Shown in pieces: positions 42,987-56,366 of a DNA stretch of 64,000 nt. The notes under the pieces were generated by a model. The model was not told where the DNA came from. It saw only the letters and a program-made list of their open reading frames with translations, and ran no database searches. Made by a program: the position numbers and the translations under genes. Positions within the stretch are counted from its first letter, which is position 1; each line of letters starts with the position of its first letter. Origin of the DNA: Pulicaria dysenterica (lineage: Eukaryota; Streptophyta; Magnoliopsida; Asterales; Asteraceae); assembly GCA_947179395.2 (NCBI GenBank), contig OX359289.1, forward strand, positions 2,918,501 through 2,982,500. The letters are read 5' to 3'.

Positions 42987-43818
42987 TAAGTCTCAACTCT
43001 CGAATCTCGGTATCCTTCTCTCTGTCTCTCCATTTCTCAAATATAATTCAATTGTTTCTGTTAAAATCTATACTCCCATCTAATTTGGCGTTCAACTTAA
43101 TACTCACCAAAGCAATTTGGAAGTGATTTAGGGCTTAACACTTCTGTGATTTAGGGCTTAATTTCTGGTATCATTTATGTGAATTAAAAACCATTACATC
43201 TATTTATAACTAATTGCAAAATCATCATCAAGGCAAAAGTATCTTCTAAATGTTGGATTAAGTCGCATCAACCACACATACATACGATATTCTTACCAAG
43301 AAATGACTATAGGTGATATTCCAGCTGAGAAGCTCATCTTTGTTGGTGTATGAGACTTTAAACTATAAATTGAACTATTTTGTTTCTAAAATGTGTGTAA
43401 TTGGTCTTAGAGCTTGAAATTGGAGTGCATATTCCACCCCCTGATATGCAAAACCTTCTAAAATCTGTTTTTTTTTTTTTTTTTTTTTTGCAAATTCTGG
43501 TTAAAAGACCACTCCGTAAAGAAAGCCAGTTTTGACAGATTAATTTTACTGTCCAACAAGTTTGACTCAGCCGTTTTAACCGAATATGTTTGGACTTTTA
43601 TCTAAGTCATCTTGCCAATGTTAATCGTGCCCCACAATGAAGAAAAATCGTGGATCCGCCACTGTTTGAAGTAATTGGATTCAACTCAACTCGGCAAGGT
43701 CACACACCTTGTCATGAGTACTCGCCGAGAACTCAGCTTTGGAATAAGAGTTTTACAACACTACTTAAACATTTGAATTGAATTTATGCCATAATGCCAT
43801 TATTGTTTTGGTGCAGAA

Positions 43819-46800
43819 ATGGCAGGTGAGAGACGGGTGCTGACGCTTGGTGGAAAAGGATCCTCCCTCTCTTCAGCCTCCGTATTTGAATTCTCAACCA
43901 CCTCTCCTCCTCCACTCCTCAAAATCGATCCCTCTGCTATTGCCAGGCTATCTTTATCCCCTTCTCGTCATAAACAAAACTCACCATCATGTTCTTTCAA
44001 GCTGCAACTCACAGTGCCTGTTTTTTTAACGGCTGAGGAAGCCAGGGCTTCAATTCTTCTGATTTTAAACAAGCTCTTGCTTGGTGGATATTCATCCTCT
44101 ACTGCGTCACAGCTGACAGATATCTTGAATGATTATAGTACTCAATCCCTCACTATTGATCTTGATTTGGATGGGCAACAAGACGTTGATCTTTTGAGAA
44201 ATTGCTGGCCAGATACTACTCTTCATGGTATCTGCGCTCTCCTGGACTACACCGCCACCTCATTATCCACAGTTGCTGATGCTGTTGCAGCCTTGTCTTG
44301 TGAGGCCTTACAAAGCGACTCTTCCACCGCCTTTAATTTCTTCACAGACTCCGGTGATGGGTTTTCTGACAAAGATAGAGCTTCAGTTGCCAGTGATCTC
44401 AAGGTCTTGCTTAACGGGTCGAAATTGAAAAGTAATGTGCAGCATGACCAAGTCTCCAGCATTCCCATAATTCATGGTCGATTGAGGTCTTTATGTAAAT
44501 CAGTCCACTCCTCAACTCGGGTTGAACTGAATTCTATCCCATTTGTACATGGAGCTGCCAGTAAGGACTTAACTTCACTCTTCTCATCTCTTGCTTTTGC
44601 ACTTCAAGATCTTGGTGAAAGTAGTTGGCTCCGTGCAAAACTTTGTCTTGATAGTTTGGTAAAAGACAACTCATTTCCTAGTTTGGTTGAAAGTTTTAAT
44701 GCAGGATGCCCGAATCTTGATGATTTGAATGCCTCCATCAAGTCTTATGTTGCATTCAAGATGGAGAAAAACTACATCAGGTCCTTGCATGAAATTTATA
44801 CTCTATCTGAGGCTGTAAGAAAGATCCTTTCGTGGGAAGCAACCATTTCTTTTATATCACTTGAGGGGAGTGAGTTGATACAACTGCAAGCAGATACTGA
44901 TGGAGTAAGTGTTAAATCAGAGAAAAAGAAGGATAAGAAAAAGAAGGTAATGGGTAAAGGCACAACTGTGTTGATGCAGTTTCTTAAGGATAAACTAGGG
45001 TTTGTGACAAAAAAGGTAATTGATAGTTCAGCTCTCCCAGAGAAAGTGGCGCAAGGTTTTCTCTCCTTATTGGATTTGAAAGACTCTGGCTTTGAACATC
45101 TACTACAGAAAATAAAAGAAGTTGTTGACAGCAATGAAAGCAGAAGGCTTCCAAAGATCCCCAAGGTAACATCTTGGATGTTATGTGGTTCGTTTGATCT
45201 TAAGTAAGTCTTTTTTGTCTTAATATATATCTTTTTGATACTACAGGGGACTCGTGATTTTGCAAAAGAACAGATGGCTGTAAGAGAGAAAGCATTTTCA
45301 ATCATTGCCAACGTCTTTAAAAGGCATGGTGCTATGGCACTTGATACGCCTGTATTTGAATTGAGAGAAACTTTGACAGGAAAGTACGGGGAAGATTCAA
45401 AGTTGATTTATGATCTTGCTGACCAGGTGACTTATGCATATATTAAGAGATAAAATGGAATTATTAGCTTATTTATCTGTTTGTTTTATTTTTCTTTTCT
45501 CTGTTATCTTCTTGTGATATATTAAATTTTAAGCCACATCTTATTGGTTTTTTTAGGGTGGAGAGTTTTGTTCTTTGCGGTATGACCTAACAGTTCCATT
45601 TGCTAGATATGTTGCTATGAATGGTCTCACGTCGTTCAGGAGGTACCAAATGGCAAAAGTTTATAGAAGGGATAACCCATCTAAAGGAAGATACCGTGAA
45701 TTTTATCAATGTGATTTTGACATTGCCGGTGATGAAACTATAGGAGCCGACTTTGAGGTGGTTAAAATTTTGACTGAACTGCTTGATGAGCTAAATATTG
45801 GTGATTATGAGGTAATTTCTGCTGAGATTACCCATGATTGTGCATGTTCATGGGGTAGTATTTGATTCATAAAACTTCTGTAAACTAGGTTCATTTTCAT
45901 ATTGTATTTTGCTTATTTTAGTTACTAATCTATCTCTTTCCCGGCTTTTTTTTAATTTGGTTTATATTTTTTTTTATTCTTACCCTAGATTTTATCAATC
46001 AACTTTTTTTTGGGTTGTTAATGGATTAGTTTACCTTACTAGTTCTTTCTGGGCTTCCGCAGATTAATTTGTTATCATGTTATGTATTATCTTTACTTTA
46101 TATTCCACAATTAACATTCTTTACATTTTTGTGCAGATAAAGTTGAACCATCGGAAGTTACTGGATGGAATGTTGGAAATATGTGGTGTACCCTCTCACA
46201 AGTTTCGAACAGTTTGTTCAAGTATTGACAAACTAGACAAGCAATCTTTTGAGCGCATTAAAAAGGAATTGGTAAGCAAACTGCTCTATGTTGATATTTT
46301 TTGAAGCTAAGTTATTTATGAATATGATCAATCATTTTTCTGACAAATGCTAAAGATGGTAAAGCTCTACGGTTCTGTTCCCTTGCTAATGTTTGCTAGG
46401 GACTGAGCATGGTGAGTAAATCAATTATAAGTGCATTGTGCAAATTGAATTAAGATACATGACTTTTTGTATCTGTCGGTTTTCTTTTGTTTTCCTTCTT
46501 ATTTTTTATACTTAAGGCCCAGGCTTACATTTGATTGGACAAATTTAATAAATAAATAATTACATTGACGTGCTGAGGCCCTGCAATCTTATTGTTTCAT
46601 GTCATATTTTTGTGACAATCATGTGTCTTTATTTTTCAGATTGAAGAGAAGGGCTTAGATGCTGAGACTGTGGAGAAAATTGGTTCTTTTGTGATGCTAA
46701 GAGGGCACCCATTGACATTATTAGTAGAACTAAAAAAAGAAGGAAGTCAGTTTCTAAAAAATGATTCGTCAAGTCAAGCATTGAATGACTTGGAGAAGTT

Positions 46801-47904
46801 ATTCCAAGCTTTGGATAACTCGAGATCTGTTGACAAAGTGGTTCTTGATTTGAGTTTAGCTAGAGGTCTTGATTATTACACTGGTGTCATATATGAAGCT
46901 GTTTTCAAGGGGGCTACTCAGGTCTGATTTCTCTTTTTAATTTTTATGTTATTCTAAGTTTTACATGTATGTTTTTTTATCCATAATTGGTAATTTTGAC
47001 CTTTTTTGCATATGAATTGGTCGATTTTGGTTGTTTTTAATCTTAAACTTGTCCAAGGTGCAATTTTAGATCATTATTGTAATAATATTGTTTTTGTAAT
47101 CAAAACTGTGGCTTAAATAGTTATAAAATAATCTTACTAATGGGGGAACATACGTTTGCATGTCAACCCGTCCCGGTTAATCTCAACTGTAGTAAATTTG
47201 ACCAGTCTTTTAGACCCACTCATCTCTGCACAGCTATGTTTTTTCTCTTCTGTTGCTGTTCTTTGCAAGTTTCTAATACATGATGTGCATGTACATGACC
47301 AGTATGCTTATGCTTACGTCTCAGGTTGGTTCAATTGCTGCTGGTGGACGTTATGACAATCTTATAGGCATGTTTGGTACAAAACGTGTTGCTGCAATTG
47401 GTGTCAGCCTGGGAATAGAACGTGTATTCACAATAATGGAACAAAACCAAAAAGACGAGAAGCAGGTACATAAAACCCATGGATCAAATATTAATCCAAC
47501 TGTATTTTGTTTCATGCCAGCCATAAGTTATTACTGAAAAAACACTCATTTGTTTTGGTTCTTATGATTAATAGCCTCTGCGAGCCAGTGAAACACAAGT
47601 TTTGGTGAGCATACTGGGGGATGACTTGTCTCTAGCTGCTAAACTGGTGAGCATGTGTTGGGATGCAAAACTGAAAGCAGAGTTTATGGTAAACAAAAGG
47701 CTGTCAAAGCACTTTGACCGTGCCAAAGACTTTGGAATCCCTTGGATGGTGATTGTAGGTGATCGTGAAATTAAAGAAGGAATTGTTAAGTTAAAAAACA
47801 AGGAGGCTATTGTAGAGCAAGAGGTTCCTACAAGCAGTTTTGTTGACGAGCTCGTCAGACTTATGAACAACCCCCAGGTAACAGCAGAAGTAGAAAGAAA
47901 CTGA
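43819..47904 (+). CDS. HisRS: Histidine--tRNA ligase, cytosolic type
   Basis: Charges tRNA-His with histidine. Coding exons 43819-45165, 45247-45426, 45557-45811, 46137-46271, 46640-46921, 47325-47465 and 47575-47904 join in phase to 889 residues, close to the roughly 880 of the Arabidopsis cytosolic enzyme as I recall it. All splice sites are GT-AG and all introns are phase 0. Exon 1 carries a plant N-terminal extension of about 445 residues with a Lys-rich patch (KSEKKKDKKKKVMGKG). The class II core begins at GTRDF (450). Motif 2 is RRYQMAKVYRRD (537-548), the histidine-specific LARGLDYY is at 712-719, AAGGRYDNL at 738-746 and motif 3 AAIGVSLGIERV at 756-767. The C-terminal part is the anticodon-binding domain. 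No organelle targeting peptide is evident. Confidence 0.95.
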
Positions 47905-48191
47905 TCGACAATAACCTCTCCTTGACTACTAGGCAACCATCAATGCTATTGCAAGCTCAAGCTGCCGACCCAACAAAACTGCAACAACCTTGGCTAATGA
48001 CGAATACATGTGGTGGAACCGTGTATCCGTGTGTCCATGTATGGAAACACAATTGTGTTGAGATTATCACCAAGGATCAATGTAAAAGTACGGTCAGGTG
48101 TCCATGGACCTTAGGTACACACTACAGTGTCTTTGGAGGGTTTTATGCTCAAATAGATTGATTAGTGGTTTTGACACGATTTTGGTTGTTT

Positions 48192-48226
<35 letters not shown>

Positions 48227-49744
48227 CAAAATGATGGATTAGGTTTTTAAAAAAGATTAATTCTGATAACATTTTGTTCATAGCTTTTATCGTTTAATTA
48301 AAGGTTTACAAAGCGGTTTTGATTTGGGTTTATCATCATTTGTTTTACAGATTGATTTTGACTTGTTCATACTAACAAAGAAATTGATTCTGATTTGTTG
48401 GTACATTAATTCTCATAATGCTTACTAAAAAGTTGTATTGATGCTTAATTAGCACTCTAAATTCTAGCGTATTTTGAAAATAGAAGCTATTAGCTTATGT
48501 GGCATGAAATTAGGCTTCCAAAAAATTTATTCAATGCATCACGGGTAAACTTCGATGAGGAGATGATTGTTATTCCACATGCTTTTCTTTAAGTTTCTTC
48601 TCAGTTATGAGGGTGAGTTAGTTTCATTCAGTGCTTCAGGTTTGAACTCCATGAGTGACGATTGCTATTTCATATGTTTTGTCTTTAGAGCCTCTCAATT
48701 ATGAGGGTGCTTAATTGCATTCAGTGTATAGGGAGTAGTCTTCCATGAGGGACAATTGTTATCCCGGATGTTGTGTCTTTATAGCTCCTTTACGCCTATA
48801 AAGTCCATGATACTATTATAGTCTACTTAATTTTTTTTGTCTATTGTTATGACATTTATATTATCATTTGTTAAGAAAGGTTAACGCTAATGCAGATGGT
48901 TTGAGGATTGGTGCGTTTGTGGCATTATGATTTGTATGAAAGCTTTTCAAAATACAATGCTGTTTTACCTAAGAGTTGAGGCAAGTGATAGGTATAATAT
49001 CCGTTTGTAACTTGAGCATTTGCAAGCTATGTAAGAACAAGACATGGAGACATGAACATATTGTTGGTGTTCTTTTTCCTTCTCTTTTTTGCTCCTATAA
49101 TCAAATATCACATATCCATTATATATGAGAGATGTGCTTACTAAGAGACTAGAATATATTAATTTTTTTATTATGAGAGATATATTAATTATCATACATT
49201 AATTATCCTTTTAAAAAAAGGTATCCATATTTCTGTTCTTGATTGCATTGTCATCGATTTCACCATTTTACTTGTAGGTTTTCGAAATCGTTATAGAAAA
49301 TCATTAATTCATGTGTGCCTTAGCTTTATACTTTTTTTTTTCGTTTTGAAGACACTCCACAATGCGTCAATGTTGTTATCATGTGAAACTCTACCTAAAA
49401 CAGAAAATGACAGAGGTTATAGAGTATACTATCTATTTTCAGGATTGTATTATGGGTCTATGGCTATGTAAGCTTAAGTTTATTTTTTATATAAATCCAT
49501 TTATAATTTTCACCTCAGAATGTGTCAGAAAGTAAGACAATTTTTTAGTTGTAGTTGCTAAATGATTTTAGTCTAATTTCATTATGTTCTGCTCTATTAT
49601 TATCGATACTTGACAAATAATACCCGAAATACAAACCCATATAGTACGAGCCTATCCAAAAAAGTTATTAAAAACTTTTCAAAAAGAGATTTTCTTTGCA
49701 AAACTTATCAACAAGTGTAAACCGATAAGATGGTTTTCTTATTA
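47905..49744 (+). other. 3' flank of HisRS and repeats
   Basis: 3' UTR is probably within the first few hundred bases. A GT microsatellite is at about 48193-48225. A degenerate tandem repeat of roughly 100 bp (tccatgag.gacgattg.tat...gttttgtctttagagc) has units starting near 48555, 48650 and 48752. No further gene. Confidence 0.6.
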
Positions 49745-49985
49745 CTAGCTAAGCGACCCGTGTATTAACACGGGGTAATATAAGTCAATTTTAAATTTAT
49801 AAAGTTTTAAAGAGTATTATGACGTATAGTAAAAATAATTACAAAGCGTAGATATGAATATAAAATCTCGTAAGAAATGAATAATCATTACAGAATTTTG
49901 AAATTCATACATAAGATTATCATTAGATTTTCTTTAAAACCTCTTTATAAACAACATTCATAGTTTTATTTGTAGGGTTTCCTTA
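49745..49985 (-). mobile_element. Helitron-like 3' end, copy 1
   Basis: Minus strand: perfect 7-bp stem hairpin CCCGTGT-TAAT-ACACGGG (49757-49774), eight bases, CTAG (49745-49748), then T. The adjoining about 210 bp are shared with 50225-50445. This is a textbook Helitron terminus. Confidence 0.6.
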
Positions 49986-50224
49986 ATCATCGCAAATTAA
50001 AACTTTTAACCTCTTTTTACTCTTCACTCAAGAAACTGTCACATATAACTGTCCATGAGTGAAAACATGTCTTTTTAGTACTTCTTATAAATACTCTTTT
50101 TAAGAAATATAAAGTTACATTACACGTCTAAAAGTTTTAGTATAATATTAATGTGTTTCTCGTGATGGAGCTTTATCCCGATATTGTAAAACCATAACTA
50201 TAATATTATTGTTGATGTTGTTTA

Positions 50225-50445
50225 TAAGCGACTCGTGTATCAACACGGGGATAATATAAGACAATTTTAAATTTATATAGTTTTAAAAATATTAACATGT
50301 TAAAAAATTAGAACACATATATATATATATGAATATAAAATCTCGTAAAAAATGATAAACATTACAGAAGTTTGATATACATAAGATTATCATAATACTT
50401 TTTGTAGATACTCTTTATAAACAACATTCATGGTTTTATTAGTAA
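50225..50445 (-). mobile_element. Helitron-like 3' end, copy 2
   Basis: Contains the related hairpin ACACGGGG/ACTCGTGT and about 200 bp of the same subterminal sequence as copy 1 (aatataaaatctcgta, ataaacaacattcat). The CTAG tip is lost, so this copy is older or truncated. Confidence 0.5.
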
Positions 50446-53150
50446 CTTAACGCACACACAAACTAAGCTATTTAATTTGAAATGGGCTAATGACATATCT
50501 AACTTGGGTATTTTTCATACTTTTATAATTGTTGCCCAAATTCACGATTTTTTTTTAATCTACTGAATGTTGTTTTTTTCTTTTTTGATATCATAAGATA
50601 TCAAAGATATCTTTCACAGTTGATTTGTAAACTCACTACCTCGCGTTTACCAAATGAATTGCGCACAAAATCAACGAATTTGTAAACTCACGCTCGTGTA
50701 AACATTTAAACAATATCGTAAATTACAGGCCCGTGGTTGAATTTTCAATTAAATTAAAATTCAAATGGTTGTTATATTATCCATGTATATCTCATCGCCT
50801 ACTTCTTTTTCCTTTTTGTTTATATTTTCAAACTTAATCTATCAATTATTATTCCATTTAATCATATTTTAAAATTTTTTAAATCTAATTCTAAAAGTAA
50901 CTTCTTTAGCTAACAAAATGGAGTAATTTTAAACCAATTAAATACACATCAATTAGAAATATGTATTCAATTCAAATTTAAATATATATATATTATTATC
51001 TTATCCACAATTAATTCAAATATATATTATTATCTTATCCAAGATCAACAAATACATAGAAGTTTGTTATAAAAAACTTTCCCTTAAGAGATTTGATGGA
51101 ATGTGACGTAATAACTAATATATTTTTTATTTTCTTTAGTTTTTTTTTAAATCAAGGGCTATGATTGGTGGAGATTTTTTTAGGGAAATGGATGATGATG
51201 TAAGTAACCCTTTTCTTTTAATAGTTTTATTTTTAATAATTGCTTACATATATGATTCATTAATTTTTTATATTGATTGATGCACCTTTGTCTGTTTTAA
51301 ATGTTATCTATTTTATATAAATTTATCTTAAATAAAACAAAATTTTTAAAAAAATCATTTTAATACTTTTTATCGAAAGACAGAGGAATCAATTATTATA
51401 CCGACTATGATACGTAGATAAAATAAATATAAAAAAGATATAAATTGTTTTATGAATAACCTACCCACTACTATTAATGGATAACAAACAATTAAAAATA
51501 TACCATTTTAAAAAAAAGTGTCATATTACAATAAAATTTATACCAAAACGTAGTTAAAAATGAGACGGTCGCAAATATATAATTATTATTTCTCTAAACA
51601 AATTATATAATAAGTTATTAAATATATTTTATAAACAACCTATAATTAATTATATTAATATACAAGTTTTATAAAACCCCCTCACAATTTCATAAAAGCC
51701 ACTAAGATATTTTATAAAAAAAACTCTCAGAATTTTCACAATGTCCCCCTTCCAATTCCTTAAGGATTTTTGGCATATTTATGACATCATTTTTCGATTT
51801 TTAAATTTTTTTTCTTTTAAAATCAAGGGTTGTGATTGATGGAGACTTTTTAGAAAGAGGGAGAAATCCTTTTCTTTTAATAAGAATATAAGATAAGATG
51901 GGGTGAGGGGGAAAGACTGAATTCTTGGTATCCAAGCACTTCTCGCTTCATGAAGAACGAATTGATTATTTGGATAAATTATTTGAGTTTTTAATTCAAA
52001 AAAAATTTTAATTTTTTTTTTTACCAAAACCCTTTAACCTCAAAAGGTTTGCTTTTCCATTTTTAACTTCAATTATTGCTTGTTAGCACCGAAAAAGCAA
52101 ATTCATGATCGGCATGTGATCATCCCTAAATCAATGTACATACAAATGTACAACCATGAACCATGCATACATATCGGCGCACATAGCCACATATATCATA
52201 TATCATATATTATACATGCATATACATAACTATGTAGTGTGTGCGTTTGTTTTTGTTTAAATTTTTGTATATTTTATCATTGTTATTTAAACCTGTTACA
52301 AATTTTGACAGTAAAAACCAAATACTTTATTTATTTTACAAAGGCATATTAGAACGTAATATTAAAATAACATAAGAATTTATATAACAAAAGTTTATAT
52401 AGATCAAGAAATTTTTATTACTTATACTTTTTATATAATTGAAATGGTCTAAGAAAGTAAAAAGGGAAAGTGGTTAAAACTATTTAAATTAAGGGGAAAG
52501 CTCAATGGATATTTATCACTTAAATGTTTGAGGGGATTATGTTATGTGTGTATAATCGTAATATTTTGTTTCTCGAAAACCTTTTTGATACAACGGGAAA
52601 ATGTAAAATTATTTTTTAGAAAACTATTTGTACATTAATATTAAAAAAAGTAAATCAAATTTTCATACTCTCAATATAAAGAAACAAACATTTTTCAATA
52701 TATAGAAGGAGCAAGGAAAATTATGACCTTTTAGGGGAATTATAAATTATTTTTAAGGGTTTATTTTACTTAAATACAATTATTTGCATAAGTTATTATT
52801 GTATTTAATCAACTTAACTTTTTGTCAATTAAAACAAGCAACTTTCATAATTCATTCATTGTATGTAAGTTGTATAAATTAATAATTTATCCAAAGTTTA
52901 TCATATCTAGTACAAAACCAGCCTTATATGCAAAATCTTAATCAATCTCAGAGTTTATATATGGATGATAAATGGTTAAGATTATAACCAAATATGCATT
53001 TTACATAAATCGGATATGTAATTTCCGACAAATTATGCAAATTACGTTAATTGAATACGCAGTAGTAATCTCAATTCTTGATCATCCAAATTTAAAGGTT
53101 GAGATAGGTCTCGTAGATTTTGTATATAAGGCTAGTTCTTAATTTATTCT
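50446..53150. other. AT-rich intergenic region
   Basis: No gene. An about 85-bp stretch (aaatcaaggg.t.tgattg.tggaga...ccttttcttttaata) occurs at 51142-51225 and again at 51805-51890. A segment near 52130-52240 matches 38945-39045 (aaatgtacaaccatg..catgcatacatat, cacatagcca.atatatcatat). Confidence 0.55.
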
Positions 53151-53152
53151 TG

Positions 53153-53154
<2 letters not shown>

Positions 53155-53248
<94 letters not shown>

Positions 53249-53249
53249 C
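53155..53249. repeat. TA then GT microsatellite
   Basis: About 33 TA units followed by about 14 GT units. Confidence 0.95.
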
Positions 53250-53418
53250 TTTGATCTTTAATATATATCAAAAGAAAATGGGGTTATGATGTATCATTCT
53301 TTTTATAGAAATTTTTTCATCAATCATCATTCTTTATTTACTCAAATAGCTTACTAACGAGTAATTTTCTCAAATGTCATTTTTTAGATAATTTATATTG
53401 TTACAGTTCAGTATCTTA

Positions 53419-53421
<3 letters not shown>

Positions 53422-53500
<79 letters not shown>
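53422..53500. repeat. TA microsatellite
   Basis: About 39 AT/TA units without interruption. Confidence 0.95.
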
Positions 53501-53504
<4 letters not shown>

Positions 53505-56358
53505 ATCATTTAGTAGATATATCTACCTAATATACCAATTGGGTTAAACTAAATAATTCAAATTTGATATAGAGGTTCTACAAAAGTTTGATGATAACAT
53601 TACGTAGGAATTATCTGATTCCTAATAGATTTACCTACATTTTAAGAGTTTTATTATATAACAGTGTATGTTTTACAATTGTTTAACTACGTGTATTAGT
53701 ATTTTTTAACATTGTAAACATTTAAAATGTATTTTAACTATTTCCAATGTTTAACACGGGTTGTTAAGCTTATATATAGGGGAATGTTTAGAAGAAAACT
53801 GTCTTTTATACTAGAACTGAGAAAAACAATCTTAACTATTGATTAAAACAAATCAACGGATAAGAATTATCATAACTAATTAATGACTTATTAATATAGG
53901 GGCATTTTGGAAAATTTAAGTTAATCTAATAATGATTAATAATCAAACTGAACGCAAATCTTATTTGCGAAAATATATAAATACCCAAATTACTTCTATT
54001 AATTGGTTATTAATTATGTTACAAAAACTTTTTACACTTTTCTGTAAAACACTTTTCGTTTAAACTTTTTTCGGGGTTTAGTTGAATACAGTTATACAAA
54101 AGTAATTGTCTTAAAAAATAGATGTGATATATCCTCTTATTTCATCCTTCTACCTATCCTCCTACTCATAAGATAAAAACAAATTTTAAAATCAATTAAG
54201 AATATGAGGAAAAAGTATTAGTGGAGACTGTGAAGTTAATATGTCATTTTATGATGAATAAGAACATGAACTAGGAACAAAAAATAAATGATATATTATT
54301 TATGTTTTTAAAAAAGAAATAGAAAGGAAAGAAAAAAAAAGTAGGAAATGTTTAGTTGTAAGGAGGTGTCGATATCAGATAGTATGGTCCCTCCTCCGGC
54401 CACCAGCCATGCCACCATGTCCCTCTTTCACCCTACCTCGATAGTGACTTCTCTCTATGACTTCAAATGCATATATGTACCTATTTATTACCTTCATTTT
54501 TAAGTCCCGTCTTTTTCTCAATTTCACACACACATATATATATATATGTATTAAAAAAATGATATATCTTCTTAGTTTATCTTTCTATTCATTATAAAAT
54601 GATATATATAATGATTACAATTTTTTTTCCTTACATCCTTTATGGATTTTAACGGTTAATCTTGTGAGTAGAAAAATAAAGTAGCACTATATATCATCTC
54701 TTATTTGTTTATCTCCAAGGAAATTATATTTATATTTCTTATCAAATCTACTATTCTTTTTATTTTATTTCTTATTACTTTATCTTGCTCATTAAATTAT
54801 GATATGTAAAAACCATTTATTCTCTTCAATAATCTTTTCTCTTAATTTTAATATTTGTTATGATCTAATGAAAGTTATAATGAGTAGAAAGATTTAACAT
54901 AATAATATAAAATCTCTCTTTTATTATATTTTTTATTTAAATACTTATTTTAATCTAATAAATAATAGAACTAAGTATTAGTAGTAAAGATATAAAATCT
55001 TATATTCAATCTATCCATCATTAATATGCAAGCAAATAACTACATGTTTGAGCATAACCTCAATTTTCTAATTTATTATCTCACTCACATAAAGATATAA
55101 TAAATGGATTACTGTTATAAACGAGCTTTTATTTTATTTTTTTCAAATCTTTAAACCTTCATACTGCTCTCGTGAACCCCAACTAATAAGTAACAATGGT
55201 TGTTAATAGCTCAATAATATTCAAAATCAATTAAAGAGTAAATTATATATAGCGCCTTTGTGATATTTCAAAATTCATGGATTTAATAGAAACTATATAT
55301 TATTTATGGCAGCGAAGACGAAGGTAAAGATTGAACAAATGGAGATGACACAAATGCGAAAACGGTAAAGGGGAACAGTTACAGCGGTGCTGGTGGCCGA
55401 CAATGGTGATGCCGGTGACGGTTACGGCAATGACCGCTTATGGTAATGATGGCGTGAGTGAAGCGTCCGTTGATATAAAGAAGACGAACTTTGAATTTTT
55501 GGTTAGATAGGTTCTGATTTTGAAATCCTACACATGAGGGAAACAAAAATATCACCCATTCCCCAAGGTTTTTGAAATCTCACAGTCTCACACCTATATG
55601 ATTTGAAATCCCTATACCTCTTTTCTTATTTCCAATCTAGTATTAAGTGTTGTGTTGTTTGAGGTAGGGAACCATTTGTGACAATTAAGGGAAGCATGGA
55701 AGGGTAAATATTTCGCAGCTATAAGGTATAAAACCCTAGGCATAAGCACTGTAGCCGTTTTCTTATAATTGTGTATGTAGTGTGTGAATTGTGAAGAAGA
55801 AAATTGAGCACCATTTCTTCACCTTTTTACTTGCAATCAATAGGAAAACGTTCATGTAATGTTCCCTATCTTTTATGATCAAATTTATAAAAGTTTTATA
55901 TAGCATTTAGTGGGAATTTGATCGGGTTTTTGAATCTATAAATATTTTTAGAAATTGTATTAATAGTGATATCAATATAAAGAGGATAATTTTTTTTAAT
56001 GATATAATATATTTTAATTTACAAATCAGCATGTTAAAGCTAAATACAATTTATTAAGTTGAGGGTAAAATTGTCTTTCTCTATTTGGACTCTTTGTAAA
56101 TATAAATTGATCACATATAATATGATGTATATGAGTATATGATCTATCTAGAAACCGTAATTGATTTATGTGAATATAATAACATATATTAAAAAACAAA
56201 GACATGTGCCAATTAAACACATTAGGCATATAATTAGGTTAATTTATTAGATCTTTTCCAAATATTTCAAATAAGAAAAAACTTTGTTTAACGTTTGTTT
56301 CTTAGTTTCAGTAGAAAAACATATTTGGTTTTAACATATCAATTAATTGCATTTGTAG
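53501..56358. other. AT-rich gene-poor region
   Basis: No supported coding sequence. 53771 begins tatataggggaatgttta, which resembles the start of the TA-targeted MITEs, but no partner end was found. An isolated promoter-like string is at 55727-55738. Confidence 0.45.
55727..55738 (+). promoter_or_regulatory. TATA box overlapping a telo-box
   Basis: TATAAAACCCTA combines a TATA box (55727-55733) with the telo-box AAACCCTA (55731-55738), which is typical of plant ribosomal-protein and other growth-related promoters. No open reading frame of note follows, so it may be the orphan promoter of a lost gene or a chance match. Confidence 0.3.
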
Positions 56359-56366
56359 TTTAAAAC

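Noticed and set aside
44796..45311. Minus-strand ORF of 171 codons
   Set aside because: It is antisense to HisRS exons 1-2, with no motif of its own.
53155..53500. MITE between the two long TA tracts
   Set aside because: The 170 bp between the tracts have no convincing inverted ends, unlike the other TA-flanked MITEs.
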